DNA from: Streptomyces achromogenes
GTDB taxonomy: Bacteria; Actinomycetota; Actinomycetes; Streptomycetales; Streptomycetaceae
Length of the DNA: 64,000 bases
Reading direction: 5' to 3'
NCBI RefSeq assembly: GCF_030816715.1
Contig: NZ_JAUSYH010000001.1
Coordinates: forward strand, 558,001 to 622,000
This document shows, one piece after another, positions 15,046 to 23,040 of this stretch. The notes beneath the pieces were generated by a model. That model saw nothing but the letters and a program-made list of their open reading frames with translations, did no database searches and was not told the origin of the DNA. Position 1 is the first letter of the stretch. Every line of letters starts with the position of its first letter. Position numbers and translations under genes: made by a program.

Positions 15046-15789
15046 TCACCAGGGCAGCGGGTTCTCCGCCGCGCAGGCCCGGCCGGCCAGGCCTTCCAGG
15101 GAGCCCGGCGCCGACCGGGCCCGCAGCAGCTGCGCGACGACCGCGGTCGTGGCGCGGTGCCAGTCGGCGCCGCGCCGGAGCATCGCGTGGTCGCCCCCGC
15201 GAACGAGGGCGAGACCGGCCTGCGCGTCTGCCTGCCGCGCCCGCCGCACGTACTCCGCGGACGCCCCGGGGTCGGTGACCCGGTCCCGGTCGCCGTGCAG
15301 GACGACGATCCGCGTCCCGGCGAGGTGGTCGACGGGTTCGCCGGGCGGGCACCACGGCGCCAGCGCCAGCACACCGTGCACCGCCGGGTCGGCGGCCGCG
15401 CGCAGGGCGGCCCGGCCCCCCATCGAGTGACCGACCAGGATCACGGGCACCTCGCCGGCGAGACGCCGCAGCTCGTCGAGGGCCCGTGCCGCGTCGTCCA
15501 CCGGGTCCGCGGTGGCGTTCCAGCCCTGGAAGCGGTAGCGCACCTCGCCGAAGAGGACGTCCCGGCGGTCCGTCGAGGCGACGGCCGCCCGCAGGACGGG
15601 GCGCATGCGCAGGGCGGCCGCGTGCCAGGCCTTCGACGTCGTGCGGCTGTGCTCCCGGCCGCCGTGCAGCATCAGCACCGCGGCCCCGGCCGGCGCCGTC
15701 GGCCGGCGCCTCACCGCCAACGCGGCCCCGGGCGCCACGACCGTCCCCTTCGCGCCCGCTCCCCTTGTGCCCGTTCCCTTGTCGCCCAC
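15046..15789 (-). CDS. Alpha/beta hydrolase (dienelactone-hydrolase-like)
   Basis: A 247-residue serine hydrolase. Seen: strand and oxyanion region GAAVLMLHGGREH near residue 34, nucleophile elbow GHSMGG at about 125, acid IVVLHGDRDRVTD at about 172 and catalytic histidine in GGDHAML near 212, all in the usual order. A tryptophan-rich lid stretch (YRFQGWNATAD) sits between. No signal peptide is seen, so it acts in the cytoplasm; the substrate is unknown. The GTG at 15789 is chosen because GGGAGG lies 11 bases upstream and translation before it looks non-coding. Confidence 0.82.
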   Translation of the reverse strand: MGDKGTGTRGAGAKGTVVAPGAALAVRRRPTAPAGAAVLMLHGGREHSRTTSKAWHAAALRMRPVLRAAVASTDRRDVLFGEVRYRFQGWNATADPVDDAARALDELRRLAGEVPVILVGHSMGGRAALRAAADPAVHGVLALAPWCPPGEPVDHLAGTRIVVLHGDRDRVTDPGASAEYVRRARQADAQAGLALVRGGDHAMLRRGADWHRATTAVVAQLLRARSAPGSLEGLAGRACAAENPLPW

Positions 15790-15878
15790 TGCCCCGCCGC
15801 CTCCCGCAGCTCGCCCCGGACCGCCACGGACGTCCCGGGACACCTCCCGGCCCGGTCCGGCGGACACGGCCGAGGATG

Positions 15879-16277
15879 TCAGAGACAGCCGGGGTCCGCA
15901 GGAGCGACGGCTCGCCCCCGACGGACGGGGGGCCGCCCGGGCGCGGGCTCCCCGGTCTGCCCGAGGGCGCCGTCGGCCCTGGCCCGCTCCCGGGTGCGGG
16001 CCACCGCGGCACGCATCACGGGGCGGACCTCGTCGGGCAGGCGGCCGCACTCCACCCAGCGCAGCACCAGCTCGGCGACCTCGCGCAACTTGATGTTGGT
16101 GTGCTGGGAGACCTGTTTCAGCACGTCCCAGCTTTCCTGCGGCGGAAGCCGGCACACCGCCGCGACCACACCGATCGCCTGATCGATGACCGCGTGCGAG
16201 GTCAGGGCATGACGGAGTTGTTCCACCTCTTGCTCGAGCGCGGCCACTCTCCGTACGAGTTCGTCGTTTTCCGACAT
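15879..16277 (-). CDS. ANTAR domain protein
   Basis: A 132-residue cytoplasmic protein. It has a short coiled coil (MSENDELVRRVAALEQEVEQ) followed by an ANTAR domain at about residues 27-85: HAVIDQAIGVVAAVCRLPPQESWDVLKQVSQHTNIKLREVAELV. ANTAR domains bind paired hairpins in nascent RNA and prevent termination. There is no receiver or GAF domain, so the input is unclear; the coiled coil could mediate dimerisation. The tail after residue 100 is disordered. It is divergent from the AraC gene at 16549. Confidence 0.85.
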   Translation of the reverse strand: MSENDELVRRVAALEQEVEQLRHALTSHAVIDQAIGVVAAVCRLPPQESWDVLKQVSQHTNIKLREVAELVLRWVECGRLPDEVRPVMRAAVARTRERARADGALGQTGEPAPGRPPVRRGRAVAPADPGCL

Positions 16278-16548
16278 GCGAGGTCGCTTTTCCTCCTCAG
16301 CCTCCGACAGTCGCCTGTCCGCAGACGAAGGCCCGGGTCGTCGTGACGTCCGCGAGAGTGACGTCGTCACCAGCCTGGGCCCCCGGCCCGGTCCCCCGCG
16401 ATCCCGTAAACGAACGACATCGAGGGCGGCAGTCCGCACAACGAAAAAACACACACTCCGCGCGTCCCCCACAGGCATCGCGAACCGTGCGCGGGGCAGA
16501 TGCAGGCCGAGAGGGGCAGATCGCTCCGTGGCGAGGAGATCCGGGCGC

Positions 16549-17508
16549 ATGCACACGCTCACGTTCGACAGTGACGACCTCGAGCTGACGGAGGAATTCC
16601 TCAGCCGCGCCTACGCCGACATGCGCATCGGCAGCAGCACCCCGGAGACCGGCAGGGCGCGGATCAGCCGCGGGGACCTCGGCCCGGTCACGGTCGACGA
16701 GCTCGATCTCGACTTCGACATGAGCTACGCCGTCACGCCGCTGGGCCGGATCTGTCTGTGCGTGGTCCACGAGGGCACGATCCGCGACCATGTCTACCCA
16801 GGGGTGGAGGACTCCTTCGGCCCAGGGGACGTGGTGTCCTTCGCGCCGCCGACGCAGTCCTACGCGGGCCGCGTCTGCCGTGCCCGCTACAACATCACCA
16901 TGCTGGACACCGATCTGCTGACCCAGGTGGCCGCCACCGCGGGAACCGCGCTCACCGAGCCCGTCCGGCTGACCGGGCACCGGCCGCACTCCCCCGAAGC
17001 GGGCAGACGCCTGCGGGACACGATCTCCTACGTACGCGACCACATCCTGGCCGACCCGGCGCTCGCCGAGCAGCCGCTGATCGCGTCCACGGCGTCCCAG
17101 CACCTGGCCGCGAGCGTGCTCGCCGCGTTCCCCAACACGGCGCTGACCGACCCCGCGGCCGCCGACCGGCGCGACGCGCATCCGGACATGCTTCGCCGCG
17201 CGCTGGCGTACATCGACGACCACGCCGACCAGCCGATCACCGTGGCCGACATCGCGGGCGCGGCGCACGTCACCGTCCGAGCCCTCCAGTACGCCTTCCG
17301 CCGCCACCTGGACAGCACCCCGCTGGCGTATGTGCGCCGCGTCCGGCTGTCGCACGCGCACCGGGACCTGCTGGCCGCCGCCCCGCACGAGGGGGCGACG
17401 GTCACCGGCATCGCGGCCCGCTGGGGCTTCCACCACCCGGGCCGCTTCGCCGCGCTCTACCGCGAGACCTATCTGCGCAGCCCGGGCCGGACCCTCCAGG
17501 GCGGCTGA
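16549..17508 (+). CDS. AraC family transcriptional regulator
   Basis: A 319-residue activator-type protein. The N-terminal ~180 residues form a cupin-like sensor (EGTIRDHVYPGVEDSFGPGDVVSFAPP) of the AraC-binding-2 type. The C-terminal ~105 residues carry the double HTH: ITVADIAGAAHVTVRALQYAFRRHLDSTPLAYVRRVRL, then VTGIAARWGFHHPGRFAALYRETY. Ligand and targets are unknown. The ATG at 16549 has GAGGAG about 10 bases upstream. It converges with gap and shares a terminator with it. Confidence 0.88.
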   Translation: MHTLTFDSDDLELTEEFLSRAYADMRIGSSTPETGRARISRGDLGPVTVDELDLDFDMSYAVTPLGRICLCVVHEGTIRDHVYPGVEDSFGPGDVVSFAPPTQSYAGRVCRARYNITMLDTDLLTQVAATAGTALTEPVRLTGHRPHSPEAGRRLRDTISYVRDHILADPALAEQPLIASTASQHLAASVLAAFPNTALTDPAAADRRDAHPDMLRRALAYIDDHADQPITVADIAGAAHVTVRALQYAFRRHLDSTPLAYVRRVRLSHAHRDLLAAAPHEGATVTGIAARWGFHHPGRFAALYRETYLRSPGRTLQGG

Positions 17509-17570
17509 CCCGGGGCGGCCGACCCGGGCCGGGCCGACCCGGGTCGTCGTACCGCGGGCCCGTCAGGCGG

Positions 17571-17598
17571 CCGGGACCGCCCGGTCGGGCGGTCCCGG
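17571..17598. terminator. Perfect hairpin between AraC gene and gap
   Basis: CCGGGACCGCCC at 17571-17582 pairs perfectly with GGGCGGTCCCGG at 17587-17598 around a GGTC loop. It lies between two convergent genes, one base from the gap stop codon, so it can serve both. Confidence 0.7.
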
Positions 17599-17599
17599 G

Positions 17600-18598
17600 T
17601 CAGCGGGCGGCGAGCAGTTCGAGGGTGTCGATCACGCGGTTCGAGAACCCCCACTCGTTGTCGTACCAGGCGACCACCTTGACGTGGCGTCCGTCGACGC
17701 GGGTGAGGGCCGAGTCGAAGATCGACGACGCCGGGTTGCCGGTGATGTCCGACGACACCAGCGCGTCCTCCGAGTACTCGAGGACGCCGGCCAGCGGCCC
17801 CTCGGCCGCGGCACGGTAGGCCGCCAGCACCTCGTCGCGCGACACCTCGCGGGCGACGGTCGTGTTCAGCTCGACGATCGACCCCACCGGGACCGGCACC
17901 CGGATCGAGTCGCCGGACAGCTTGCCGTCGAGGTTCGGCAGCACGAGCCCGATCGCCTTGGCCGCGCCCGTCGTGGTCGGGACGATGTTGACGCCGGCCG
18001 CACGGGCGCGGCGCGGGTCGCGGTGCGGGCCGTCCTGCAGGTTCTGCTCCTGCGTGTAGGCGTGCACGGTCGTCATGAAACCGTGCTCGATGCCGGCGAG
18101 ACCGTCGAGGACGGCCGCCAGCGGGGCGAGCGCGTTGGTGGTGCAGGACGCGTTCGAGACGATCGTGTGCAGCTCGGGGTCGTAGGCGTCGGTGTTGACG
18201 CCGTAGGCGAGGGTGACGTCGGCGCCGTCCGAGGGCGCGCTGACGAGCACCTTGCGCGCGCCCGCGTCGAGGTGGGCGCGCGCGGCCTTCGCGGAGGTGA
18301 AGCGGCCGGTCGCCTCCAGCACGATGTCGACGTCGAGCTCGGCCCACGGCAGCTGCGCCGGCTCGCGCTCGGCGAGCACCTTGATACGGCGGCCGTCGAC
18401 GACGAGGGCGCCGTCCTCGACGGTGACCGGGCGGCCGAGCCGGCCGGACGTGGAGTCGAAGGCCAGCAGCCGCGCGAGGGCGGTGGGCTCGGTGAGGTCG
18501 TTGACGGCGACGATCTCGAGGTCGCTGTCGCGTTCGAGGAGCGCACGCAGCACGTTGCGTCCGATGCGGCCGAATCCGTTGACGGCGATGCGAGTCAT
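17600..18598 (-). CDS. gap: Type I glyceraldehyde-3-phosphate dehydrogenase
   Basis: A 332-residue glycolytic enzyme that oxidises glyceraldehyde 3-phosphate to 1,3-bisphosphoglycerate with NAD(P)+. Seen: the N-terminal dinucleotide fold RIAVNGFGRIGRNVLRA, the active-site SNASCTTNALAPL with catalytic cysteine near residue 150, the histidine in FMTTVHAYT, and the C-terminal AWYDNEWGFSNRV. The length is normal. The ATG at 18598 is the conserved start. It stands alone, not in a gap-pgk-tpi operon, so it is probably an accessory isoform. A GlxA-type regulator follows on the same strand. Confidence 0.95.
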   Translation of the reverse strand: MTRIAVNGFGRIGRNVLRALLERDSDLEIVAVNDLTEPTALARLLAFDSTSGRLGRPVTVEDGALVVDGRRIKVLAEREPAQLPWAELDVDIVLEATGRFTSAKAARAHLDAGARKVLVSAPSDGADVTLAYGVNTDAYDPELHTIVSNASCTTNALAPLAAVLDGLAGIEHGFMTTVHAYTQEQNLQDGPHRDPRRARAAGVNIVPTTTGAAKAIGLVLPNLDGKLSGDSIRVPVPVGSIVELNTTVAREVSRDEVLAAYRAAAEGPLAGVLEYSEDALVSSDITGNPASSIFDSALTRVDGRHVKVVAWYDNEWGFSNRVIDTLELLAAR

Positions 18599-18714
18599 GA
18601 GTGGTGTCCCTTCGGTTCGCCACCAGCCTCGCGCGGCGCGGGTGCCGTCGGCCACGGCGTGAGCGCCATGGTTCGAAAGGATCCCGCCAGCCGCGCGGAG
18701 GGCTCGGCCCACCG

Positions 18715-19671
18715 CTACTCGCCCCGGGTGAAGGTGCGCCGGTATTCGCTCGGCGTGGTGCCGAGGATCTGCTGGAAGTGCGTCCGCAGGTTCGCGCCGG
18801 TGCCGAGCCCGACGTCGTTCGCGATCTGCTCGACCCCGCGCTCGGAGCGCTCGAGCAGCTCACGGGCTGCGTCGATACGGGCACGCATGATCCACTGCAT
18901 CGGCGTGTACCCGGTGTCCTCGACGAAGCGCCGCGAGAAGGTGCGCTCGGAGACCGCCGCGTGGCGGGCCATCGCCTCGAGGGTCAGGGGTTCGTCGAGC
19001 CGGTGCAGGGCCCACTCGCGGGTGGCGGCGAACCGCTCGCCCAGCGGCTCCGGCACGCTGCGGGGCACGTACTGCGCCTGTCCGCCGCTGCGGTAGGGGG
19101 CCGCGACCAGCCGCCGGGCCGCGTGGTTGGACGCCGCCACGCCGAGGTCGCGGCGCAGGACGTGCAGGCAGAGGTCGATGCCGGAGGCGGCCCCGGCCGA
19201 GGTGAGCACGCTGCCCTCGTCGACGAAGAGGACGTTCTCGTCGACCCGGACACGCGGATGCCTCGCCGCGAGCGCCCGCGCGTAGTGCCAGTGCGTCGTG
19301 GCGCGCCGGCCGTCGAGCAGACCGGTGGCGGCGAGCGCGAAGGCGCCGGTCGAGATGGCGGCGAGCCGGGCGCCGCGGGCGTGGGCGGCGATCAGCGCGT
19401 CGACGACGGCCTTCGGCGGGTCGTCGCGGTCCGGGAACCGGTAGCCGGGGAGGAAGACGACGTCGGCCCACTCGAGCGCCTCCAGACCGTGGGCGACGTG
19501 GTACGACAGTCCGTCGCCGCCGCTCACCGGTCCGGGCGCCGCACCGCAGACCCGGACCTCGTACGGCATGCTCGCGCGGGTCGTGAACACCTGCGCCGGG
19601 ATGCCGACGTCGAGGGGCTTCGCTCCGTCGAGCACGAGGACGGCGACGCGCCGGAGGCGGGAGGAGGACAT
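18715..19671 (-). CDS. GlxA family AraC-type regulator (DJ-1/PfpI-like plus HTH)
   Basis: A 318-residue regulator. Residues ~5-170 form a DJ-1/PfpI-like domain (VAVLVLDGAKPLDVGIPAQVF, DVVFLPGYRFP, RLAAISTGAFALAATGLLDG); the last ~100 residues are an AraC double HTH (LTLEAMARHAAVSERTFSRRF, VEQIANDVGLGTGANLRTHFQ). At the nucleophile elbow the usual cysteine (I-C-T-G-A-F) is a serine here (I-S-T-G-A-F), which suggests sensing and not catalysis. The ATG at 19671 is preferred over one 75 bases upstream since the extension looks non-coding. It lies 116 bases upstream of gap on the same strand, and could control it. Confidence 0.87.
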   Translation of the reverse strand: MSSSRLRRVAVLVLDGAKPLDVGIPAQVFTTRASMPYEVRVCGAAPGPVSGGDGLSYHVAHGLEALEWADVVFLPGYRFPDRDDPPKAVVDALIAAHARGARLAAISTGAFALAATGLLDGRRATTHWHYARALAARHPRVRVDENVLFVDEGSVLTSAGAASGIDLCLHVLRRDLGVAASNHAARRLVAAPYRSGGQAQYVPRSVPEPLGERFAATREWALHRLDEPLTLEAMARHAAVSERTFSRRFVEDTGYTPMQWIMRARIDAARELLERSERGVEQIANDVGLGTGANLRTHFQQILGTTPSEYRRTFTRGE

Positions 19672-19861
19672 TCGCCACAGGGTACGGGGCGGGCGCCGGG
19701 GCGCGTCCGCCGCGCCCCGGCGCCCGGGGATGTCGGAGGGCATCACGGAGGCGTCAGGGAGGCTTCACGGGGAGGCGAGCTGCTGCGGGCTTGGCGGTGA
19801 ACACGCCCGAGGCCGTGCCCGTATGCCTCTCCGACGGTTCGTGGAAAGGCGCGGTGTTCAC

Positions 19862-20710
19862 GTGACAGCTCATTCTCCCCACTCCGGTCACCGCAGGCGT
19901 CATAACCGGACCCCGCTGATCGTCGCCGCCGCGGCCGGCGTTCTCGCGGTCACACTGGTGGCGCAGGTCGCCCTCGCGAGCGGAGAACGGGGGGCGGCCG
20001 CCGAACAGGCCGGAGCCCGCGTCCTCGCCGTACCGCCGGTCGCGGGCGAGGTGCGGCTGACCGCGACCCGGCGGGTCACCGGCGTCCTCGACGGCGGGCT
20101 GACCCGGTTCACCGCAGCGGGCGCCCTGGCCAGGGACGCTCGACAGGCGGGCCGCTCACCGCTGTTCGAGCTGGCCGACGGCACCGTCCTCAAGAACGTC
20201 GTCCTGGGCGCTCCCGCCGCCGGCGGCGTGCGCTGCCTGGGCAGTTGCACCCTGGAGAACGTGTACTGGGAGGACGTCGGCGAGGACGCGGCCACCTTCG
20301 TCGGCAGGTCCCCGGACGCCGTGTACACCGTCAGCGGCGGCGGTGCCGCCGACGCGGCGGGCACGGTGTTCCGGTTCGACGGGGCGGGCACGTTGACCGT
20401 GCGCGACTTCGCCGTGGCCGGCTTCGGGGAACTGGTGCGCTCCTGCGGCGACTGCGGTGCGCAGTTCCGGCGGGACGTGGTGCTGGAGAACGTCACGGCC
20501 ACCGCTCCCGGCCGCGAACTGGTCGGCGTCAACGGCAACTTCGGTGACACCGCCCGGCTGAGCGGTGTCACCGTGGTCGGCGACCCGGGTCGGGACATCG
20601 TGCCCTGCCAGAAGTTCGAGGGGGTCACCACCGGCGACCCGGCGAAGCTGGACGCCGGACCCGACGGAGTCAACTGTCTCTTCGAGGAGTCCGACGTCAC
20701 CTTCCGGTGA
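19862..20710 (+). CDS. Secreted pectate lyase (class III, PL3-like)
   Basis: A 282-residue extracellular enzyme predicted to cleave polygalacturonate by beta-elimination. Seen: a basic start and one hydrophobic segment (LIVAAAAGVLAVTLVAQVALA) acting as signal peptide or anchor, then a right-handed beta-helix of the PL3 type: TVLKNVVLGAPAAGGVRCLGSCTLENVYWEDVGEDAATFVG, SCGDCGAQFRRDVVLENVT and PCQKFEGV. The paired cysteines and VYWEDVGEDA region are typical. GTG 19862 is used; an in-frame ATG at 19823 would extend the basic N-region. It converges with the sigma-CAP fusion gene. Confidence 0.85.
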   Translation: MTAHSPHSGHRRRHNRTPLIVAAAAGVLAVTLVAQVALASGERGAAAEQAGARVLAVPPVAGEVRLTATRRVTGVLDGGLTRFTAAGALARDARQAGRSPLFELADGTVLKNVVLGAPAAGGVRCLGSCTLENVYWEDVGEDAATFVGRSPDAVYTVSGGGAADAAGTVFRFDGAGTLTVRDFAVAGFGELVRSCGDCGAQFRRDVVLENVTATAPGRELVGVNGNFGDTARLSGVTVVGDPGRDIVPCQKFEGVTTGDPAKLDAGPDGVNCLFEESDVTFR

Positions 20711-20754
20711 CCACGCGGTCACGGCCCGCCGGTCCCGGTCACCCGGTCACCCGG

Positions 20755-22416
20755 TCACAGCTTGGCGCCGAAGTTCTGCGTCCACCACGGTCCGCCGGCG
20801 CCGTCGTGGATGCCCACGCCGATGTTCTTGAAGTCGCAGTTGAGGATGTTGGCACGGTGGCCGGGACTGTTCATCCAGGACGTCATCACCGACTGCGCCG
20901 ACTGCTGCCCCTTGGCTATGTTCTCGCCGTACGTGGACCAGCGGTAGCCGGCGGCGGTGATGCGTGCTCCGGGGTCGGCGCCGTCGGGGTTGGTGTGGTC
21001 GAAGAAGTCGCGGGCGGCCATGTCGTCCGAGTGCCCCTGGGCGGACTTGCGCAGCAGCGGGTCCCCCGTGAGGGGACCACAACCCGCGGCCGCCCGTTCC
21101 TTGTTGACCAGGGCGATCACCTGACTCTCACGGTCGGACGGACCCGTCTGCGTGAACGGCGTCTTCGAGGCGGACCGCCGCGCGCCGGCGGCCGGCTTCG
21201 CCGGCGCCTTCGCCGAGGCGCTGCGCGAGGCGCGGGCGCTCGGCGAGGCGCTCGCGGCCGGTGACGTCGACGCCGACGCCGACGGCGAGGCGGAGACCGA
21301 CGGGGACGGCGAGGGCGACGGACTCGTGCGGTCGGCGTCCGGGGAGGGCCGGTCGGAGACCAGGGCGTCGTTCGCGGGCTGCACCGCGGTGCTCTCCCCC
21401 GAGCCCGTCCCCGGCTGCGTCCCGAAGTAGTAGAGCCCGCCGCCCGCCACGCACGCGGCCACCACCGCTCCGCCGACCGCCCGCCGCCGCGTGCGCCGCC
21501 GCCGGCGGGCCGCGGTGCGGGAGACCGTGCGATCACCGGAGGCGCGACGGGACGGCCGCACGATCACGGCGGGATCCCCGTCCGCGGACGCCGGGGTGGC
21601 CGAGGCGGCCAGGGCGACGGTGTCGGCGGTGCCGGGGGCCTTCGCCAGGATCGCTGACGACACCGCGACCAGCGCCAGCCCGGCCAGCAGTCCCTCCGCG
21701 GGCAGCAGTCCGCTCCACAGGCCCGAGCACCGGGCGCAGCCGCGTGCGTGCCGGGCTATGCGCTTGCGCCACAGCGCCGAGGGCCGGCCGTCGAAGTCCG
21801 CGAGGGCGCCCCGCAGTTCCTCGCACGGCGGTTGCGCGTCCAGCGCCCGCACCACCACCCGCGCGGCCTCCAGCTGCGCCTTCATCCGCTGCACGCGTAC
21901 GGCCGTGTGCTGCGTTGTCAGCGTCAGGGCGTCGGCGATCTCGGCGCGGGTCAGCTCGCCGGCGCACTCCAGCCACCACAGGGACAGCAGGCCGCGGTCG
22001 TCGGGCTCCAGCCAGCGCGTGGCGCGCGCGGTCTCCTGCCGCTGGCCGGACAACTGCAGCTGCACGATGGTCAGGTCCACGAAGTCGGCGCCCGGATCGG
22101 CCACCTCGTCGGCCTCCTCCATGCCGCCCTGCGCGGGCTGGAGGCGGTTGAAGTGCGCGCGGACCTGGTTCATCGCGATGGCCACCAGCCAGGAGCGGAA
22201 GCTCTCGGGCGACCTCAGCGTGCTGAGCGAGTCGAGGGCGCGCAGCATGGTGTCCTGCACGACGTCGTCCACGTCCACCGAACCGTTCAATGCCCGGCCC
22301 ACGATGTTGTAGACCAGCGGGAGGTAGGCGCCGACGAGCGCGTCCTGAGCCGCCTGGTCGCCCGCCCGGGCGGCCCTCACCAGCTCCGTGGCGTCCACCG
22401 TGTGCCGTTCGCTCAT
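20755..22416 (-). CDS. ECF sigma factor fused to membrane segments and an extracellular CAP domain
   Basis: A 553-residue chimera. Sigma region 2 is at 10-90 (DVDDVVQDTMLRALDSL), region 4 at 138-190 (ELTRAEIADALTLTTQHTAVRV). A H223-x3-C227-x2-C230 motif follows, like the zinc site of anti-sigma factors. Then come a hydrophobic stretch 236-259, an arginine cluster 304-312, a second hydrophobic stretch 314-331, a Pro/Ser/Ala linker 345-425 and a CAP/SCP domain 430-553 with H462, E498 and H520 (YGENI, SPGHRANI). This puts promoter recognition, an anti-sigma-like module and a surface domain in one chain. ECF groups with long membrane extensions are known in actinobacteria; the detailed role here is inference. 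The ATG at 22416 has GGAAGC 6 bases upstream. Confidence 0.9.
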   Translation of the reverse strand: MSERHTVDATELVRAARAGDQAAQDALVGAYLPLVYNIVGRALNGSVDVDDVVQDTMLRALDSLSTLRSPESFRSWLVAIAMNQVRAHFNRLQPAQGGMEEADEVADPGADFVDLTIVQLQLSGQRQETARATRWLEPDDRGLLSLWWLECAGELTRAEIADALTLTTQHTAVRVQRMKAQLEAARVVVRALDAQPPCEELRGALADFDGRPSALWRKRIARHARGCARCSGLWSGLLPAEGLLAGLALVAVSSAILAKAPGTADTVALAASATPASADGDPAVIVRPSRRASGDRTVSRTAARRRRRTRRRAVGGAVVAACVAGGGLYYFGTQPGTGSGESTAVQPANDALVSDRPSPDADRTSPSPSPSPSVSASPSASASTSPAASASPSARASRSASAKAPAKPAAGARRSASKTPFTQTGPSDRESQVIALVNKERAAAGCGPLTGDPLLRKSAQGHSDDMAARDFFDHTNPDGADPGARITAAGYRWSTYGENIAKGQQSAQSVMTSWMNSPGHRANILNCDFKNIGVGIHDGAGGPWWTQNFGAKL

Positions 22417-22622
22417 TGCTGCTTCCCTGTCCTCGACTCCGAACGATGCTGTCCCTCGCTTCGGGGATCACCGCGGGAGCACCGGATAACGGTTCTTCGG
22501 AAAAACGTGCGAGGAGAGAGTCGCCGCTGTGGCGGCGCCGCGCAATGGAGGCGGTCACATCGCGGCCGCGTGACGGATCGGCGAGGAGTGCCCGGCACCG
22601 ATGGACAAATGAAGTCAGGCCG

Positions 22623-22990
22623 GTGCACATCGGACTGACGGTCGGCGAGGGCGTCGTGGACGGCGACGCGCCCGGCCTCGTGCTGTGGCTGGGCATCCTG
22701 GCCGCGGTCTGCCTCCCGCTGTTCGTTGAGCTTCCACGGCAGCGCGCGCGGGCCGGTGAACGCGCCTGGCTGGCCACCGCTCACCGGTTCAGGTCCGAGC
22801 TGGTGGCCCGCGTCCTCGCCCCCGGGAAAGGCGCGGAGGAAGGCCCTCGCCTTGTTCCCTCGGCCCCCTCTCCGAATTCGCCTGGGTGTACGCCGAGTTG
22901 GCCCAGGGCCGCGCCTCCGTCGGCCGGATCGCCGGCGCGCTCGACGCGGAGCGGGCCGTGTCCCCCGGCGGCGCCGCTCCGGGTGCCCGT
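22623..22990 (+). pseudogene. Remnant of an ABC exporter membrane domain
   Basis: Two pieces in different frames. From GTG 22623, VHIGLTVGEGVVDGDAPGLVLWLGILAAVC... RAGERAWLATAHRFRSELVARVL is the first part of an ABC-exporter transmembrane domain. From about 22868, in another frame, LSEFAWVYAELAQGRASVGRIAGALD is the end of such a domain, just before the ATPase would begin. The roughly 200 residues between them and the whole ATPase are missing. It lies upstream of an intact MFS gene. Confidence 0.65.
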
Positions 22991-23040
22991 GCCGCGCGCC
23001 GGTCGGCGGCCGGGGCGGTGTGCGGATTACTGTCGCCCGC

